Shown piece by piece: positions 53,043-63,144 of a stretch of 64,000 nucleotides of DNA. Under the pieces are notes generated by a model. The model saw only the letters and a program-made list of their open reading frames with translations, was not told where the DNA came from and searched no databases. The stretch's first letter is position 1. Each line of letters opens with the position of its first letter. Made by a program: the position numbers and the translations under genes. The stretch covers positions 54,837 to 118,836 of the forward strand of contig MLAK01001004.1 of assembly GCA_001839685.1 (NCBI GenBank). The letters are read 5' to 3'. Origin of the DNA: Tritrichomonas foetus. Lineage: Eukaryota > Parabasalia > Tritrichomonadida > Tritrichomonadidae.

Positions 53043-53999
53043 CTATTCTATATTTTCCAAGTTGGCTGAATGTCTCTTTGACTGCTGATTGTCCAAGGAA
53101 AGAGACGCAAACATAGATACAGAATTGAAAATTTGTGTCATTCTCCTTCTTTTTGTTGTTGGAGTGTCTCCATCACCATTGTCATCATCATCATCAACCA
53201 GCGCGACTGGCTTTTTTGTTGGTCTCTTAAACATCTCATTTTTCGATACTCTGCATGTTGGCACATAAGGAATTAATGAATTTTCTCTCAATTTGCATCT
53301 CACAATTAAATGCTTCACATTCACCATGTTGATTTTTGGTGAACAGATTTGAGCGATGTCTTCTTCATCACAAAAATCTTCATTTGTTAGCTCTATATCG
53401 ATCATTTCTTTATAGTGTGTTAAGAGGAGTGAAAAAGCAGAATTTACAAAACCTGACTCTTGCATTGCATTTCCTGAATTGTGATCTGAAACAATGATGT
53501 TTGGAGCAATACAAATTGAAAGATTTTTAACAGACATTTGATTGGATGATTCATTTTCGGCAATAAAAGTCAAAAATTCACATAAATAATATAAAATTTT
53601 TTTCCGGCATTGATTCAAATTTTCATGAATGAGAGACTTCATTACTTTCAGCTGTTGTGGCTCGGCATCATTCGAGTCAATCTCCATGAGTGCAATGAAG
53701 CATTCGGCGATCGTAAAAGGGATGAGTGGATCGTGTTCGGACATTCGTCGAAAATATCGCTTTAAAACTGTCGCAATCGTATGAATATCTGTGATGTGGC
53801 TGAAATCAGTAACTCTTCCTTTGTTAAGTTCTTCGATTAGTTGTTTACATCGAACGTCTGAACCATTCAATCGAAACAGACCGACAACTTTTTCACAATT
53901 TCGTCTCCTCATTTCTTGAATTAAGTCAGTAACGATGAATGGGATCTTCCCACTGAATCTTTCGGGTGGAATTTCGAAAAATTTGATTTCTTTTGTCAT
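53043..53999 (-). CDS. RhoGAP-domain protein
   Basis: 318 residues from the ATG at 53999 (MTKEIKFFEIPPERF); an upstream in-frame ATG at 54038 would add 13 hydrophobic residues and seems less likely. The RhoGAP domain spans about 10-195. It has PFIVTDLIQEMRRRN, the arginine finger in GLFRLNGSD, TVLKRYFRRMSEHDPLIP (normally LKxYLRxLPEPL) and NLSICIAPNII (normally NLAxVxxPNLL). It should speed GTP hydrolysis on Rho/Rac-type GTPases at the actin cytoskeleton. The C-terminal ~120 residues are low complexity with an Asp-rich run. The gene lies close to a RhoGEF gene, which would act in the opposite direction. Confidence 0.87.
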   Translation of the reverse strand: MTKEIKFFEIPPERFSGKIPFIVTDLIQEMRRRNCEKVVGLFRLNGSDVRCKQLIEELNKGRVTDFSHITDIHTIATVLKRYFRRMSEHDPLIPFTIAECFIALMEIDSNDAEPQQLKVMKSLIHENLNQCRKKILYYLCEFLTFIAENESSNQMSVKNLSICIAPNIIVSDHNSGNAMQESGFVNSAFSLLLTHYKEMIDIELTNEDFCDEEDIAQICSPKINMVNVKHLIVRCKLRENSLIPYVPTCRVSKNEMFKRPTKKPVALVDDDDDNGDGDTPTTKRRRMTQIFNSVSMFASLSLDNQQSKRHSANLENIE

Positions 54000-54172
54000 G
54001 TTAAAAGATATATATATAATTGACCTTAAATTGACCATGTAACATTGTTTTTTCAGAAATTATGAATAAATATTTCAATAGTTTATGTCGTGCGATGTTT
54101 GATGGCACAGGATGAGAAACAGATTTTAATTCAATTGTTTACATTTGTAAATAATTGAAACTGAACCCAAAG

Positions 54173-54619
54173 ATGAATGAAAATGAGTTTCGTGAACAAA
54201 TTGAAGAATTTGTGAAAACCTATCAAAATGATGGATGGGAATTAAAAAAGGCTGAATATGGTGTTTATGCATATAATCCAAGAAAATTTACAAATAAAAT
54301 GATTGATGATTTACACATTTTTGCTAACTATTATATAAGTTTTGATCAAGTTTTTACTGTTCCTGTTTTGAGTGCAACTTTTTTTAACGAGCTTGGTCAT
54401 CAGCTCACTTTTTCGGAATTGATGTCAATTATTCCTGAAAAGCTTGATCTTGGATCAGTTTCTGAAAGGGAGCATGATCTCACTGGAAAACCCGTTTTCT
54501 TTATTCATCCTTGTCATACACAAGAGTTTGTTGATCCATTTTTGAAAATTGGAGCAAGCTATCTTCATGTTTGGCTTGTTCGATATGGTCCTCTCTTTTT
54601 TTATCGGCTTCCTTTCTAA
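54173..54619 (+). CDS. ATG10: ATG10-like E2 enzyme of autophagy
   Basis: 148 residues starting at the ATG at 54173 (the open frame begins at a TTG 18 bases earlier). The C-terminal half matches Atg10/Atg3-type E2 folds. LTFSELMSIIPEKL and FFIHPCHTQEFVDPFLK contain the HPC active site with catalytic Cys114, and YLHVWLVRYGPLFFYRLPF corresponds to the TSWLSxVGPxVGLxLP end of ATG10. ATG10 transfers ATG12 to ATG5. Its short length agrees with ATG10 rather than ATG3, whose catalytic motif is HDCDxxxDW-like. Autophagy conjugation genes are otherwise only patchily known in trichomonads. Confidence 0.65.
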   Translation: MNENEFREQIEEFVKTYQNDGWELKKAEYGVYAYNPRKFTNKMIDDLHIFANYYISFDQVFTVPVLSATFFNELGHQLTFSELMSIIPEKLDLGSVSEREHDLTGKPVFFIHPCHTQEFVDPFLKIGASYLHVWLVRYGPLFFYRLPF

Positions 54620-54672
54620 GTTGCATTATCCACTTTTGTCTGCTAATAAATTTTGTTGTTGATGTTTTTCAT

Positions 54673-54785
54673 ATGATCATGATTATCTTTTGTTCATGGT
54701 TTTCTTTTGTTCATGATTTTCTTTTGTTCATGATTTTAAAATGCTCATGATTTCTTTTGTTCATGATTTTAATATGTTCATGATT
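54673..54785. repeat. Minisatellite of about 20-bp units
   Basis: Around seven degenerate copies of a unit close to CTTTTGTTCATGATTT are found just after the ATG10-like gene, with unit lengths of about 18-24 bases. Simple slippage-type repeat in a 3' spacer between convergent genes. Confidence 0.7.
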
Positions 54786-54912
54786 TTTATTTACTCTTTT
54801 TATGATTAGAGGCTCACATAAGTTGTTCAGGAATAAAAACTCTGAAAATACGATGTATTATAAAACACTTCTAATTTTTATTATTATAAAAACACACCAA
54901 ATCATGACGAAA

Positions 54913-57471
54913 TTATTTTGGTGTCATACAATGCCATGTGTTATAGATATCAGAAGAAGATTTGTTAATATTTGATAAGTTCATTGGAAAATCTGGTGAT
55001 GCATTTAATGTGCTCCGATTTGGTTGGCGAACAAATACCATATCATTCGAAAATATGATTTGATCGTTGTTTGGCTTTTCTTTTTCAGATGAAAATTGTT
55101 CTGGAACTTCAATTGTGGTAATTGAGTTAATTGGTTCATATATTTTTGAATCTGTTCCACCACAGCAAAATATTTGGTTCCCTCCTTCAGGAATAGCAGC
55201 TGCGAAACGATTATAACCAAAAATATAATTTCCACTTATATCTAGGTTTTGTGCTGTCCAGTTTTCAAGATTAACAATGAAGCATTTTTGTGAATCAACA
55301 AATTGTGTTATTCCTCCTAATATAATCATATATTTATTAACTACAACAGCAGAATGCAAAAATCTTGGAACAATGCCTGTACAATTGGGATTATCCCTTT
55401 TTAAGTTTATATATCGCCATCTATTATCGGAAAAATTATAGCACCATGTATCATCAAATACTTTGTTTGATGGATCCTTTCCGCCATGAATAATCATTAT
55501 ATTTTTAAATACTACAGCTGAATGACCATAACGTGGAGGTGGACTTAAATCAATATATGTTTTTATGTCTGTCCACTCTTGTGTATCAAGTTTGTAGAAA
55601 GTGAAATCATCTTTATTTAACTTTCCTTTTTTATTTAGTCCACCATATACCACAATCGATTTCATATATGCTACACATGAATGAAATGTTCTTTCCTCTT
55701 GGCGTTTTCCTTTATTAACAAATTTTTTATTATCAACTAATTCCAAAATATATCTTGACTTTTTGCCACCATACAAATAAATTTTATTATCAATTACAAC
55801 TATTTTGGATTGTAATGGTGCACTTTTAAGATCATTGCTAATGTTAATAGATTTGTGTAGTCCATCAAATGTAATAAAAGTACCTTGAACCAGAAAAAAT
55901 ATTGTATGGCCAATGATTGCACAAGAACAATCTACCATTTGAGGAAGGAATTGACATGGGTAAATTTCTCGAGCTAATAAAGATATATTTTCTAAGTGTT
56001 TGAATGATATATCGCGATATTTTGCAAATTTTAGGAGAAACTTCTGCTTTATTTCCATGGAAAAGAATTCAATTCCTTTTAATTTATCTTTGTAATAATA
56101 TTTAATATTGATCTCATTAGGATTATTTGGGAGAAATACGAAGTTTTCTAGTGTGGAATAGAATTTCAGATCTTCTGGGTCAGATCCAACAGTCAATAGT
56201 ATTAAGTCATTAAAAAGATATAATGTTCCTCTGGTTCTCTTTTTTGCACGACGATAAACAAATGTGGACATTATTAATACTCTATCTTTCGTCACAAGCT
56301 GGAGATGAAGTTCTTTACATTTGAAAATTCTATCTTGAATGGATTTTACAACATCACGATTTTGAAAAACTTCGCTTGCATTTTCCATTTCATGTGTAAT
56401 TTCTTCTATTTTTGCATGAGCATCTTGCAGCCCCATAAAATCTGGATGTGATTCTGGTGTGAAATTAATAAGCTCACGAATTAATAGTAGATATCGTGGC
56501 ATCCTTTGTATTGGTTTAATCAAATACATGCCAAGTGTCGCAGATGGATTTTCTGGAGTTTTTTCGCAAACTTCTTTCATCCTTTTATTATTTGCCAGTT
56601 TTTTGACAATATTTAAAATTTTCGGATCATAATCAACAATATATTGTTGTGTTGCATGAAAAGCAAATGCAAATATTAAAAAGGATCTCGACACTGATGA
56701 AGAATAAAGAATTTTATTTTCTTGTAAGCTTGTCGCGAAATTGGCACTACAAATCAGCATTTTTGGCAATGCATCAAATAAAGTATCATATTCTTCTTTT
56801 GTTAGTTCCTTTTTAGGAAGCTTACTCATTTCTGTACCAAAATAATTCAAAATCAATGAAAGATCACAACAATAACTTGCTTCTGTTTGTATTAGCTCCT
56901 TTAATACACTCTCTCTAAGTCTAATGGTTTTACATCCAGCAGGAGTTAAATTTACTCGGAATTCTATTTTTGCATTCTTTGCATTTTGAATAAATGCTCC
57001 TGCATCTCCATTCATATTGATTTCATGATTATCCAGAAAAATTGTAGGATTTATAATGTCTAATCCGAAGAGTTCCACCATATCAGATAAAATTTCGGAA
57101 TTTTTCTTCCCAACGTAATGATCATGAACGAATCCAAAAACATAAGGTGGAAATAAAATTTCAGAATTAGTTAAGTCATGAACCTCAAAAATCAAAAATA
57201 ATTTGTTTATATCACCTATTTTGATAAATTGAAATGCATAATCTGTAGATAGATGATCTGTATGTTTCTGGATTAATTGTGGAAAATCTCTTTGGGGAAT
57301 TGCGTTTGGATGGAGTGCTGAAATAAATGTTGGTGTTTTTATACCTAAAACACAATCTTCAGGTGCCTCTGCAAATTGAGTAAAGATCTCATGTGCTGTT
57401 TTATTTTCAATAAATTTAGGATGTCTGATATCATCCATTTTATCACGTTGGATGAAAACAACAACAGTCAT
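54913..57471 (-). CDS. RhoGEF (DH-PH) protein with Kelch repeats
   Basis: 852 residues. The N-terminal ~180 residues include a possible ubiquitin-like/RBD segment (NSEILSDMVELFGLDI, then AKIEFRV). The DH domain (about 185-370) shows SVLKELIQTEASYCCDL and the diagnostic LGMYLIKPIQRMPRYLLLIR. A PH domain follows (about 375-490; VLIMSTFVYRRAKKRTRG, LYLFNDLILLTV). Kelch repeats fill about 530-800 with YLYGGKK, HSCVAYMKSIVVYGG, RYGHSAVVFKNIMIIHGG and HSAVVVNKYMIILGG. It should exchange GDP for GTP on Rho/Rac GTPases. The start is the ATG at 57471; another Met occurs at residue 12. A 47-base poly-A run lies immediately upstream. Confidence 0.9.
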   Translation of the reverse strand: MTVVVFIQRDKMDDIRHPKFIENKTAHEIFTQFAEAPEDCVLGIKTPTFISALHPNAIPQRDFPQLIQKHTDHLSTDYAFQFIKIGDINKLFLIFEVHDLTNSEILFPPYVFGFVHDHYVGKKNSEILSDMVELFGLDIINPTIFLDNHEINMNGDAGAFIQNAKNAKIEFRVNLTPAGCKTIRLRESVLKELIQTEASYCCDLSLILNYFGTEMSKLPKKELTKEEYDTLFDALPKMLICSANFATSLQENKILYSSSVSRSFLIFAFAFHATQQYIVDYDPKILNIVKKLANNKRMKEVCEKTPENPSATLGMYLIKPIQRMPRYLLLIRELINFTPESHPDFMGLQDAHAKIEEITHEMENASEVFQNRDVVKSIQDRIFKCKELHLQLVTKDRVLIMSTFVYRRAKKRTRGTLYLFNDLILLTVGSDPEDLKFYSTLENFVFLPNNPNEINIKYYYKDKLKGIEFFSMEIKQKFLLKFAKYRDISFKHLENISLLAREIYPCQFLPQMVDCSCAIIGHTIFFLVQGTFITFDGLHKSINISNDLKSAPLQSKIVVIDNKIYLYGGKKSRYILELVDNKKFVNKGKRQEERTFHSCVAYMKSIVVYGGLNKKGKLNKDDFTFYKLDTQEWTDIKTYIDLSPPPRYGHSAVVFKNIMIIHGGKDPSNKVFDDTWCYNFSDNRWRYINLKRDNPNCTGIVPRFLHSAVVVNKYMIILGGITQFVDSQKCFIVNLENWTAQNLDISGNYIFGYNRFAAAIPEGGNQIFCCGGTDSKIYEPINSITTIEVPEQFSSEKEKPNNDQIIFSNDMVFVRQPNRSTLNASPDFPMNLSNINKSSSDIYNTWHCMTPK

Positions 57472-57486
57472 TGGATTACTTCAAAT

Positions 57487-57487
<1 letters not shown>

Positions 57488-57534
<47 letters not shown>
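57488..57534. repeat. 47-base poly(A) homopolymer
   Basis: Uninterrupted run of A on the plus strand (T on the gene strand), 17 bases upstream of the RhoGEF ATG. Length may not be reliable in a draft assembly. Confidence 0.95.
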
Positions 57535-57538
<4 letters not shown>

Positions 57539-59294
57539 AATACTATAGTCAATTGACAATCAATATTGTGACGATTGAGTGAATCATTCTGCCGTTTCTC
57601 ATCATATTGAATTTTTAACGCTCATGCTATTTTCCACTCAATTTAAATCAGCATTGTTTTCGTAAGAAAGTTTCACTATGAAATTGGATAGCTTGATTGA
57701 TTTAGAATGTGATCCTAATTAAAGCTAATTAGTCTAGAAAACTGTTTTTGGTACATCGTATAAAGATCGCTTTTTGACCCAAGATTGATCTTATTTTTTT
57801 ATATGATGTGCAGGTAGCTTTCACCAGAATAAATGTGCTATTTTTAAGGAATTTCTACCAAGCATTTTCGAAAAATGACTTTTTTTATGAAACATTTTTT
57901 TTTTNTTTTTTTTGAAAATTAATTTTTATTTGATATTGATATTATATGGTTAATAAATTGGCAATAATATATTGCAAATAAAGATTGTTTTTTCTGTGAT
58001 TTTTTGAAGTTTGGGGAAATTGAATAGACATTCAAAAAGTTTCACCAAAAAACATCCTTTTTTACAGATATTGGTAGAAGCAGAGGAATACTTTGAAAAT
58101 GTGATATATTTATATTATATTATATTTATTGAAATTCTACGAAGAATTATAGCGAAATAATGAAAATTCGAGTTTTTTAGGATTTTTATTTCAATTTTTT
58201 TCAGAAAAGAATGTTGTGTTAGAATATGAGTGTTCAAAAATAAATGGTCTATCATAAATATACATGGTATTTATTTGTAATTATACTCGAAAAAATTAGA
58301 AAATATTAAGTAGATGATGTGTAAAAATTCAAAAATAAAAAAACTCTTTGGTGTACAGAACGGCCTATTCATTATTTTTTTAATTTCACTTGATAAAAAT
58401 AAATTATATCAAAAATAACTAGGATTTGGGGTTAGAGATCCTGAAAAATTGAAAAACCACGGTTTTAGAAATTATTATTTTTTCTACCCTTTAAAACCAT
58501 TTAAACTTCAAATTAATTATATATTCATAATATTTAAATATAAATAAGATTATACTATGAAATTTAAATCAAATTAATAATTTTTTACTGAAAAAAAATC
58601 AAATATCATTTTTCGAAATTGTCAAGTGACCAAGCTTCTGAACAATTTAATAATCATATATCGATAGTCTATCTAGTATGTAACGATNNAGTGTTTTTCT
58701 TTTTTCNAGAAACNTATCCTGTCTGGAGAAAAAGTTGATTCAAATTATCTTTATACGATGTGTTTTTGGTTGATGCCAATTTTTTAGAAAACTCTCAGAA
58801 TTATTTCTGTAAATATTGTTTTTAGTTCATCTAGGGGATATAAATCAATTTTATGATGTGTGATTAATGACACGAAGTTCACCTCACAAAATAGAATATT
58901 AAAAAAGTTCCAAGTTAATGTATTAATGATAAAACATGACTCATTAGTTTTGGGTAAATGCTTTTGAAGGAAATAAGAAAGAAAAGATTAATTTCATTAA
59001 ATGTTATGAATTGTGATGCTTTTTATAATAGCTACTATACAATTGCAAACTCGGAAGCGAAACATCATCAAAGAAATTCTAAATGAAATTTCATGTTATC
59101 AAAATATCAATAATGAATTTTTTTATGTTAAATATATTATTAAATTAAATTGAAGATTGTTTTTGAGAAAATATCATTTCTTGATTTTTTTGTTCTGCTG
59201 AGATAATAACATTACAAATGTATTATCTCAATTGAGAATATATATGGTCGATTCATCATGATTTGCTAAACGTGCATATTTAAAATTTTCCAAA
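57535..59294. other. Long AT-rich intergenic region with a 15-bp inverted repeat
   Basis: About 1.76 kb without coding potential, with ambiguous bases at 57905, 58688, 58689, 58707 and 58714. ACATCGTATAAAGAT at 57753-57767 recurs inverted at 58747-58761, about 1 kb apart, and could be the core of degraded transposon ends. No target-site duplication or ORF supports that. Confidence 0.4.
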
Positions 59295-61064
59295 TTGGAT
59301 AATCCACTCGCTGCTTTACTGCAAGTTGCTCAACAGCAAACTTCAATTAATTCGCCTTTAGAAAGTCTTGCGTCAGCATTACGCGAAAAAGAAAATAAAT
59401 TACAGAAATTACGGAAAGATTATTCCGATCTCGAAGACGAATTTCAAACCAACTACGATTTCATTATTAAACGAGATGCAAAAATTGAAGAATTAAAAGG
59501 GATTTTAGGCGCAAAAGATTCGGAAATGAATTTCGTTAATACTCGAATAAAACAATCACAAGATGAATTAAATCATTACAGTGAAAGAATTACGACATTT
59601 CAGAAGAAAATAGACGATCTTTTAAAAAGCACTTCAATGATCAATAAAGAAATCACTCAGATTCAATTTAATACAACAAGGCTAAAAGAAACAAAATTGC
59701 CAGTAATGCAAATCCCAGAATCAAAAGAAACCCTTGACAAGCTGAATGCAACACATTCAGATTTGTTAAAAAGAAAGGATATGATTTTTAACATTGTGAA
59801 CGATATTTACAATCAGTCTACATTGAGTTCAAATGAAACACGAACAAAATATCAAAGAGAAGTTGAACTGACATACACAAAACTTCAAGAATATGATAAC
59901 GTTCATGAAAGTCTTTTAAATGCTATTCGAAGTGTTGAACAACAAACACATGATGCACTTAATCAGATTGAAATTCAAAAACAACAAATTAATGATCAAT
60001 ATAATGTTACTGATGAATCTAAAATCCAAATTACTCAAATGAAACAACTTTTATCGGAAATAGATAAAGAAATTGATTCTTTATTAGTTGAACAAAAAGA
60101 AGGTCAAGAAACAGACTTACAAAGACAAGAGTTTTATCAAACTCAAGCACAAAGACTTACAAAACTTGAAAAAGATTTAAAAGAAAAAATTTCCAATTTT
60201 AAAGTTACGATTCACACACAAAAAGTTGAAATACAAAAATTACAGAATAAATTCGAAGCACAACGAAATAAAAATGATGAATGTAAAAGTGTTTTAGACC
60301 AAATTTTATGTGGTTTTCAAAAACCAAATTTCCAACAAGTTCTTTATGAAGAAAAAGAAAAATTAAATGATAAATTTGCACGTTGTACCAAAAAACAACT
60401 TCGCGCACAACAAAAATTAAAAGACCAGCAATCAAATCTTGATGATCAAATTGAAAAACAAAAACAATTAAATTTAAGGCTAACTGAATCAATAAATCAA
60501 ATTGTTGCCGAATCTCGGAAACGAACAGAAATTGTTAATCGTGAACGAAAAAGATCGAAATTAATTTCACTCGAAATTAAATCAGCAGAAGGTGAATTAA
60601 GTGCATTAAGAGAATATAATTCTTTTGAAAAAGAGCCACCAATTAAAATACCTATGCCAGAACTTCCAACACCTCCTTCGCAAGAGCCCAAACAAAATCA
60701 AGATCATTTAATATCTAGAAATAAGCCACCTCCGCCAATTCAAATTCCTTCACCACCAACAAGACAGCAGAAACAATCATTTACTAAACCAAAACCTAAG
60801 CCTAAGAAAGATGATACCGCACAAATCTTGCAATTAACTCAACAGCTTGAACAGATTGCTGATAAAATGAATCAAGCTAAAGTTGAAATGCAACAATTAA
60901 AAGAAAAAGAAACATCAATTCAAAGAGATATCATTATGCTAAGAGAAGAAAATAACCAACTCAGAAAAAGTGTTGAAAATTATGATGAAATTAAGAGATA
61001 TTATCTATCAATGCAAAAAATTGGGTCAATTCCAATACCTCTTCCAAAGAAGCAAAAGAAATGA
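59295..61064 (+). CDS. Long coiled-coil protein; start codon unclear
   Basis: Up to 589 residues, nearly all heptad coiled coil rich in Gln, Glu and Lys from about 25 to 440. A proline-rich low-complexity linker (PIKIPMPELPTPPSQEP, KPPPPIQIPSPPT) and a final short coiled coil with a basic end follow. The natural-looking N-terminus DNPLAALLQVAQQQ follows a TTG at 59295; an in-frame TGA at 59259 lies just upstream with no ATG between. Either TTG is used, ATG was mutated or misread, or translation starts at an internal Met about 75 residues in. The protein is probably a cytoskeletal scaffold, possibly of the flagellar apparatus. No named family is recognised. Confidence 0.65.
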   Translation: MDNPLAALLQVAQQQTSINSPLESLASALREKENKLQKLRKDYSDLEDEFQTNYDFIIKRDAKIEELKGILGAKDSEMNFVNTRIKQSQDELNHYSERITTFQKKIDDLLKSTSMINKEITQIQFNTTRLKETKLPVMQIPESKETLDKLNATHSDLLKRKDMIFNIVNDIYNQSTLSSNETRTKYQREVELTYTKLQEYDNVHESLLNAIRSVEQQTHDALNQIEIQKQQINDQYNVTDESKIQITQMKQLLSEIDKEIDSLLVEQKEGQETDLQRQEFYQTQAQRLTKLEKDLKEKISNFKVTIHTQKVEIQKLQNKFEAQRNKNDECKSVLDQILCGFQKPNFQQVLYEEKEKLNDKFARCTKKQLRAQQKLKDQQSNLDDQIEKQKQLNLRLTESINQIVAESRKRTEIVNRERKRSKLISLEIKSAEGELSALREYNSFEKEPPIKIPMPELPTPPSQEPKQNQDHLISRNKPPPPIQIPSPPTRQQKQSFTKPKPKPKKDDTAQILQLTQQLEQIADKMNQAKVEMQQLKEKETSIQRDIIMLREENNQLRKSVENYDEIKRYYLSMQKIGSIPIPLPKKQKK

Positions 61065-61216
61065 AGTTTGAAGAATAATATTATACTGTATTTTTATTTA
61101 TTTATAATAAATGTTATTAAGTTTTTTTATTCTAAATTAATCTTTCGTCATTCGTATTTGACCTTTAAATTAACCACAACAGGAAAAAACCAGCGAAAAA
61201 AGTGTAATTTTGGATT

Positions 61217-61468
61217 TTGAATTTTGTTGTTCGTTGTTCTGATGATCAGTTTGTAAATGTGCCAAATTGGGCCACAAACTACTCTACTTTCTTTAAACAA
61301 CTTTCAGAGTCAATGGATGATGGAATTTGGGACGAAAATGACAGTATTGTTGAATACGAAGAACCAGGAAAATTAGACGAAAATGGACGAAATCCAAACA
61401 AGACATTTAATTATTATGATCATGAAAAAGGAAAAAATATCAAATATAAATTTATTGTTAAGAAATAA
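61217..61468 (+). CDS. Small unknown protein; start codon unclear
   Basis: 83 codons following a TTG (NFVVRCSDDQFVNVPNWATN), with an in-frame TAA at 61205 and no ATG before it. The first ATG in frame is 34 codons in (MDDGIWDENDS). The product is acidic and then ends with a basic tail (KGKNIKYKFIVKK). The N-terminus weakly resembles a Skp1/BTB start (VRCSDDQFVNV), but no Skp1 core follows. TAAA overlaps the stop. It may be a real small gene with a mutated or misassembled start. Confidence 0.4.
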   Translation: MNFVVRCSDDQFVNVPNWATNYSTFFKQLSESMDDGIWDENDSIVEYEEPGKLDENGRNPNKTFNYYDHEKGKNIKYKFIVKK

Positions 61469-61704
61469 ATCATACTAACTATCATTTTTATGAATTCTAA
61501 TTTTTTTGACAAACGTTTTTGAATGAAAAGTCAGAGTTTTTATTTTTGAAAACTTGTTTCTTATCAATTAATAATTAATTATTCTATTTCAGAAGAAGAG
61601 CTAATAACTATTTATTCAATTTCAGCTTTATTGTTAAAATAAATTTCATAAACAAAAAAGAAATAAGTAAATATGAACAGTAATATATTTATTAAACAAA
61701 ACAG

Positions 61705-63144
61705 TTATTTCTTTCCTGATTCTTCAAGGAATAGTCGAATTTCATCAATTATTTCCAGTAATTCCTCATCTTGTGAATCAAAATCATTTTCTATAAAATT
61801 CAGCAACAATTCAGAAAATATTGGAGCTTGATGACAAAAATCAGGAGCAATTGAAAAAACACGTAGAACGCTTTCCATGGCTTGTCGAATCAATTTTCTT
61901 TTTGCATATTGTAAAAAGCCAATAAATGTATGAACTATATTTTGGTCACTTAAAAGTCCAATAAGAATTTCTAAATTTGCATAAAACAAAGACGAACAGA
62001 AAAAATAGCAAAATGATTTTTGTCCATGATAAGAAATACTCGGAGTAACTAAAGCACACCATTGATAAAAACGATGTTGATAAAGTTGTGAAACAATATC
62101 TGGATTTAAATTAATAAAATTAGTTAAAAAGAAAAAGAAACTTTCTAAATAATCCAAATCTTTCACATCGCATGTCATAATATGAGAACATTTCGATATG
62201 ACATCTATCATAAATGGTGAAGGATAAAACACAGATGGATCAACATTTATTGACAAATGAAAAAATAGTTTTCCAAGGAACAAATAAGCATCTGAAATAT
62301 GGTGTGAAAAATCATCATTTATGATTAGAATTATTTCTTTATAAAATCCACTTTCTAAAAGCAAAGAAAGATCAAATTTTCCTAATGATAATATAATGCT
62401 TGAAATGATGTCTTTGACATGAACATCGAAAAAATGCTGTTCGTTTCTTTGCTTCAAAATGTCTGTTGATATTTGAAAAATGGTGAAAAAATCATTTTGT
62501 GAATCAAAAATTTCAGGATAAACTAAAAAACGAATAACAGACGAGAAAATTGGAAACAAAATAGAAGAGAATCCATCAATAAAATCAATAGAAGGATCAT
62601 TTAAAATTTTATCTTTTTCTTTCAAGAAAATTTCAATGAAACCATTTTGAACACAAAATTTCAGGAGCTCAATATCATCATTTTGAATAATATTACTGAA
62701 TAAGTAAATGATTTGGCTTTGCAGCGCCTTGTTTTCATTGAATTGGAGAAATTCAAAAAATGTTTGATGAAAATTGCATTTTATCAACTCATATGATGCT
62801 TCTATTGTTTTATTAACCATATACTCAATTATTTGAACAATTGATAAACAAACTTTTAAATCCGATTTTGAAAAAATTCGCCACAATTTGAATAATATAT
62901 CGAAAAATTCTGCGCCGTGAAAGGGAACATCATACTCTGTCAGGGAATTATATATTATGTTGAGAAATGAATTGATTTCACTCGAATTTTGGTTTCCGCA
63001 GGCGAGAAATTCGGAAATAATGGAAAAATATTTTTTGGCCGTTTGAGAAGCGCGCTCAATATTCACAGAAATATCGACATTTTCTTCACTTCGTTTGGAT
63101 GATTCCGAAATCAGGTTCGAATTTGGATAATTTTCGGCAATCAT
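61705..63144 (-). CDS. ARM/HEAT-like helical-repeat protein, unknown function
   Basis: 479 residues of antiparallel helices, with many Phe/Leu/Ile-rich helices of about 15-20 residues (for example FFDILFKLWRIFSKSD, LQSQIIYLFSNIIQ and LGKLFFHLSI). The layout resembles armadillo-like proteins of a large anonymous trichomonad family. No importin-alpha or beta-catenin signature is present. The first ~30 residues are polar. The ATG at 63144 is the first in frame and no clear initiator motif precedes it. Confidence 0.6.
   Translation of the reverse strand: MIAENYPNSNLISESSKRSEENVDISVNIERASQTAKKYFSIISEFLACGNQNSSEINSFLNIIYNSLTEYDVPFHGAEFFDILFKLWRIFSKSDLKVCLSIVQIIEYMVNKTIEASYELIKCNFHQTFFEFLQFNENKALQSQIIYLFSNIIQNDDIELLKFCVQNGFIEIFLKEKDKILNDPSIDFIDGFSSILFPIFSSVIRFLVYPEIFDSQNDFFTIFQISTDILKQRNEQHFFDVHVKDIISSIILSLGKFDLSLLLESGFYKEIILIINDDFSHHISDAYLFLGKLFFHLSINVDPSVFYPSPFMIDVISKCSHIMTCDVKDLDYLESFFFFLTNFINLNPDIVSQLYQHRFYQWCALVTPSISYHGQKSFCYFFCSSLFYANLEILIGLLSDQNIVHTFIGFLQYAKRKLIRQAMESVLRVFSIAPDFCHQAPIFSELLLNFIENDFDSQDEELLEIIDEIRLFLEESGKK

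Noticed and set aside
57376..57582. 68-codon ORF with a long Lys run
   Set aside because: The Lys run is a translation of the poly(A) tract, and the frame overlaps the RhoGEF start antisense.
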